Source of the DNA: Thermincola carboxydiphila
Lineage (GTDB): Bacteria; Bacillota; Thermincolia; Thermincolales; UBA2595
Reading direction: 5' to 3'
DNA: 64,000 nucleotides
Assembly (NCBI GenBank): GCA_016841325.1
Contig: JAENZJ010000002.1
Location: forward strand, 62,001 to 126,000
A program made the translations under genes and the position numbers. This document shows positions 62,623-64,000 of this stretch, in pieces (position 1 is the stretch's first letter; each line of letters begins with the position of its first letter). Under the pieces are notes generated by a model. It searched no databases, was not told the origin of the DNA, and saw nothing but the letters and a program-made list of their open reading frames with translations.

Positions 62623-63423
62623 ATGGATTTCAGTAAGATGAAAGTAAGCCAAATACGGTCATTTCTGGAGGAAAAAGGTGCTGAACTGGATGAGGGTTTG
62701 AGTGCTGCACTTAGTCTTGACCCTAGAGCCGGGGTGCGCAAACTATACCAACGCCTTTGCCGCGAAAGGGCTCTTGCCCAACAGGAAAGGGTCCGCCTGG
62801 GGAACATGATGCTGTATGAACGGGATGCCATGGAAAAAGGATTCCGGTTTGTTGCGGGTGTTGACGAGGCGGGCAGGGGGCCATTGGCCGGGCCTGTTGT
62901 TGCCGCTGCAGCCATTTTACCGGAGGGGAGTTTTTTCCCCGGTTTAAATGACTCCAAAAAACTGTCTCCTGCCAAAAGGGAATATCTTTATAAGGAAATT
63001 ACGGCACAGGCGGTTTCGTGGTCTGTGGGAATTGCCTCAGTTGCCGAGATTGATGCCCTGAATATTCTCCAGGCAAGCCTGAGGGCTATGCAGAGAGCAG
63101 TCACAGGTCTGCATAAAAATCCTGATTATGTTTTGGTTGACGCAGTTAGGATTCCTGGGATCGGGACTCCCCAGCTTCCTATTGTCAAAGGGGATGGCAA
63201 GAGCGTGTCTATTGCTGCGGCATCCATAATTGCGAAGGTAACCCGGGACCGCATGATGGACGAATTGGACTTAAAGTATCCCGGATACGGCTTTGCCGGT
63301 CATAAAGGTTATGGCACACCGCAGCACCTGGAAGCACTAAGGGTTCATGGGATCTGTCCCCTGCACCGGAAAACCTTCACCAGGAATTTTTCGGTTTCAC
63401 AGGCACAGGGCAGGTTATGGTAG
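62623..63423 (+). CDS. rnhB: Ribonuclease HII
   Basis: RNase HII removes RNA from DNA:RNA hybrids. The core has GVDEAGRGPLAGPVVAAA with the catalytic DE pair, DSKKLS and VDAVRIPGI, then AAASIIAKVTRDRMM and the final HKGYGTPQHLEALRVHG. About 70 extra N-terminal residues precede the core, as in Bacillus. Length is 266 aa. GGAGG precedes the ATG. Confidence 0.96.
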   Translation: MDFSKMKVSQIRSFLEEKGAELDEGLSAALSLDPRAGVRKLYQRLCRERALAQQERVRLGNMMLYERDAMEKGFRFVAGVDEAGRGPLAGPVVAAAAILPEGSFFPGLNDSKKLSPAKREYLYKEITAQAVSWSVGIASVAEIDALNILQASLRAMQRAVTGLHKNPDYVLVDAVRIPGIGTPQLPIVKGDGKSVSIAAASIIAKVTRDRMMDELDLKYPGYGFAGHKGYGTPQHLEALRVHGICPLHRKTFTRNFSVSQAQGRLW

Positions 63424-63602
63424 GTTTTTGTCGGTTATTACCGGTTATCCGGTTGTAACATAAAAATACACAAACATACAAAAGATACTGAATTTTTGGC
63501 AATTTTCTGCTGACAAGAAGGGATTTTTACTTTTAATATCGAATATATATTAGTCAAGACTTAAAGATTTATTGCACAAATTATAATCCGGGGGCGAAGC
63601 TG

Positions 63603-64000
63603 TTGAAAAGGATAGCTATCTATAACGCTAAACCGGATATGGTTATTGCAAAAGAAATATACGGCCGCAATGGCCGGCTTCTTTTGAATAAAGGTACTGT
63701 GCTGACTCAAAAATGGATTGACAAGCTGTATATGTATGGGGTACCGACTGTTTATATAGAGCCGGACACTATTCTGCACGAACCTGCCGCAAAGGAACAA
63801 AACTCCGGATCCGGTGGGGGAGTGATGACAGGCCGGTACTGCCGGGAAGACCTTCCCGACATAATTCCTCATACAATCAGGGAAGAGGCTGAACGGGTTG
63901 TCAGGGAGATAATGCAGGATATCAAAACAGGCAGCCTGCTTAAAACTGAGACCGCCCGTGAAGTTGTCGAAAAAATAATAGACCAGTTGATTAAAAACAG
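63603..64000 (+). CDS. HD-GYP-domain protein, N-terminal part only (3' partial)
   Basis: The frame starts at a TTG (63603) after GGGGGCG and runs off the window end. The visible ~132 residues (RIAIYNAKPDMVIAKEIY, then GRLLLNKGTVLTQKWIDKLYMYGVPTVYI in parts) match the N-terminal region commonly preceding HD-GYP phosphodiesterase domains. The HD-GYP part itself is beyond the end, so the call is an inference. Confidence 0.6.
   Translation, partial: MKRIAIYNAKPDMVIAKEIYGRNGRLLLNKGTVLTQKWIDKLYMYGVPTVYIEPDTILHEPAAKEQNSGSGGGVMTGRYCREDLPDIIPHTIREEAERVVREIMQDIKTGSLLKTETAREVVEKIIDQLIKN

Noticed and set aside
63424-63602. c-di-GMP riboswitch before the HD-GYP gene
   Set aside because: The region is AT-rich without the expected paired core; nothing beyond a possible promoter was seen.
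1-64000. tRNA genes, rRNA genes, CRISPR arrays or insertion sequences
   Set aside because: No cloverleaf-like, rRNA-like or regular repeat-spacer pattern and no transposase frame was found on reading the window.

Overview
The window comes from a spore-forming, anaerobic Gram-positive bacterium of the Firmicutes, most like the Peptococcaceae / Desulfotomaculum-Pelotomaculum group. This is inferred from the sequence alone. Signs are two alpha/beta SASP genes next to gpr, ylbJ, FapR-type lipid control, a soluble [FeFe] hydrogenase, a corrinoid-dependent-looking iron-sulfur protein, a cobalamin riboswitch, strong AGGAGG-type ribosome binding sites and many GTG/TTG starts. No rRNA, tRNA, CRISPR array or intact insertion sequence was seen.

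The backbone follows the Bacillus subtilis order rpmB-yloU-yloV-recG-fapR-plsX-fabD-fabG-acp-rnc-smc-ftsY-ylxM-ffh-rpsP-khpA-ylqD-rimM-trmD-rplS-lepB-ylqF-rnhB. The ylbH-coaD-ylbJ-ylbM-ylbN-rpmF block is spliced in before fapR. Between backbone parts sit accessory genes.

Layout. 1-5.7 kb: a partial L,D-transpeptidase, a polysaccharide deacetylase, a large AlkP-like membrane protein, a phosphodiesterase and Hsp33. 5.8-11.9 kb: rpmB, a DUF1858 protein, an Asp23 protein, FakA, a DegV/FakB protein, RecG and a small unknown. 11.9-23.8 kb, accessory: [FeFe] hydrogenase, SASP pair plus gpr, a sugar dehydrogenase/glycosyltransferase pair, a YkuK protein, a short reductive-dehalogenase-like protein, a degenerate ROK protein and pstSCA behind a Pho-box-like repeat array. 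23.9-30.2 kb: rsmD, coaD, an F-type subunit-b-like protein, ylbJ, tmcAL, pta, yceD and rpmF. 30.4-40.1 kb: a FapR-box-controlled fatty acid operon (fapR-plsX-fabH-fabK-fabD-fabG-acpP-second FabK-like-fabF) running into rnc and a radical SAM gene. 40.4-44.1 kb: CtpA protease, an unknown Cys-rich protein and a cobalamin-riboswitch-controlled cobT. 44.3-50.1 kb: smc, an unusual duplicated JAMM-like protein and ftsY. 50.2-55.1 kb: MTA/SAH salvage (mtnP, mtnA, ahcY, mtaD). 55.2-63.4 kb: SRP, ribosome and RNA maturation genes. The window ends inside an HD-GYP-type gene.

Functional links: FakA and a DegV/FakB protein make acyl-phosphate that PlsX-type phospholipid synthesis can use, while FapR senses malonyl-CoA and represses the fab operon. 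Gpr degrades SASPs of the kind encoded beside it. FtsY, YlxM and Ffh form the SRP route, with signal peptidase I nearby.

The most unusual features are a dispersed, structured repeat family at the 3' ends of genes (copies near 4.0, 42.7, 52.1 and 53.8 kb), the duplicated JAMM-like protein between smc and ftsY, the truncated dehalogenase-like protein, and two stacked long hairpins in front of ctpA.
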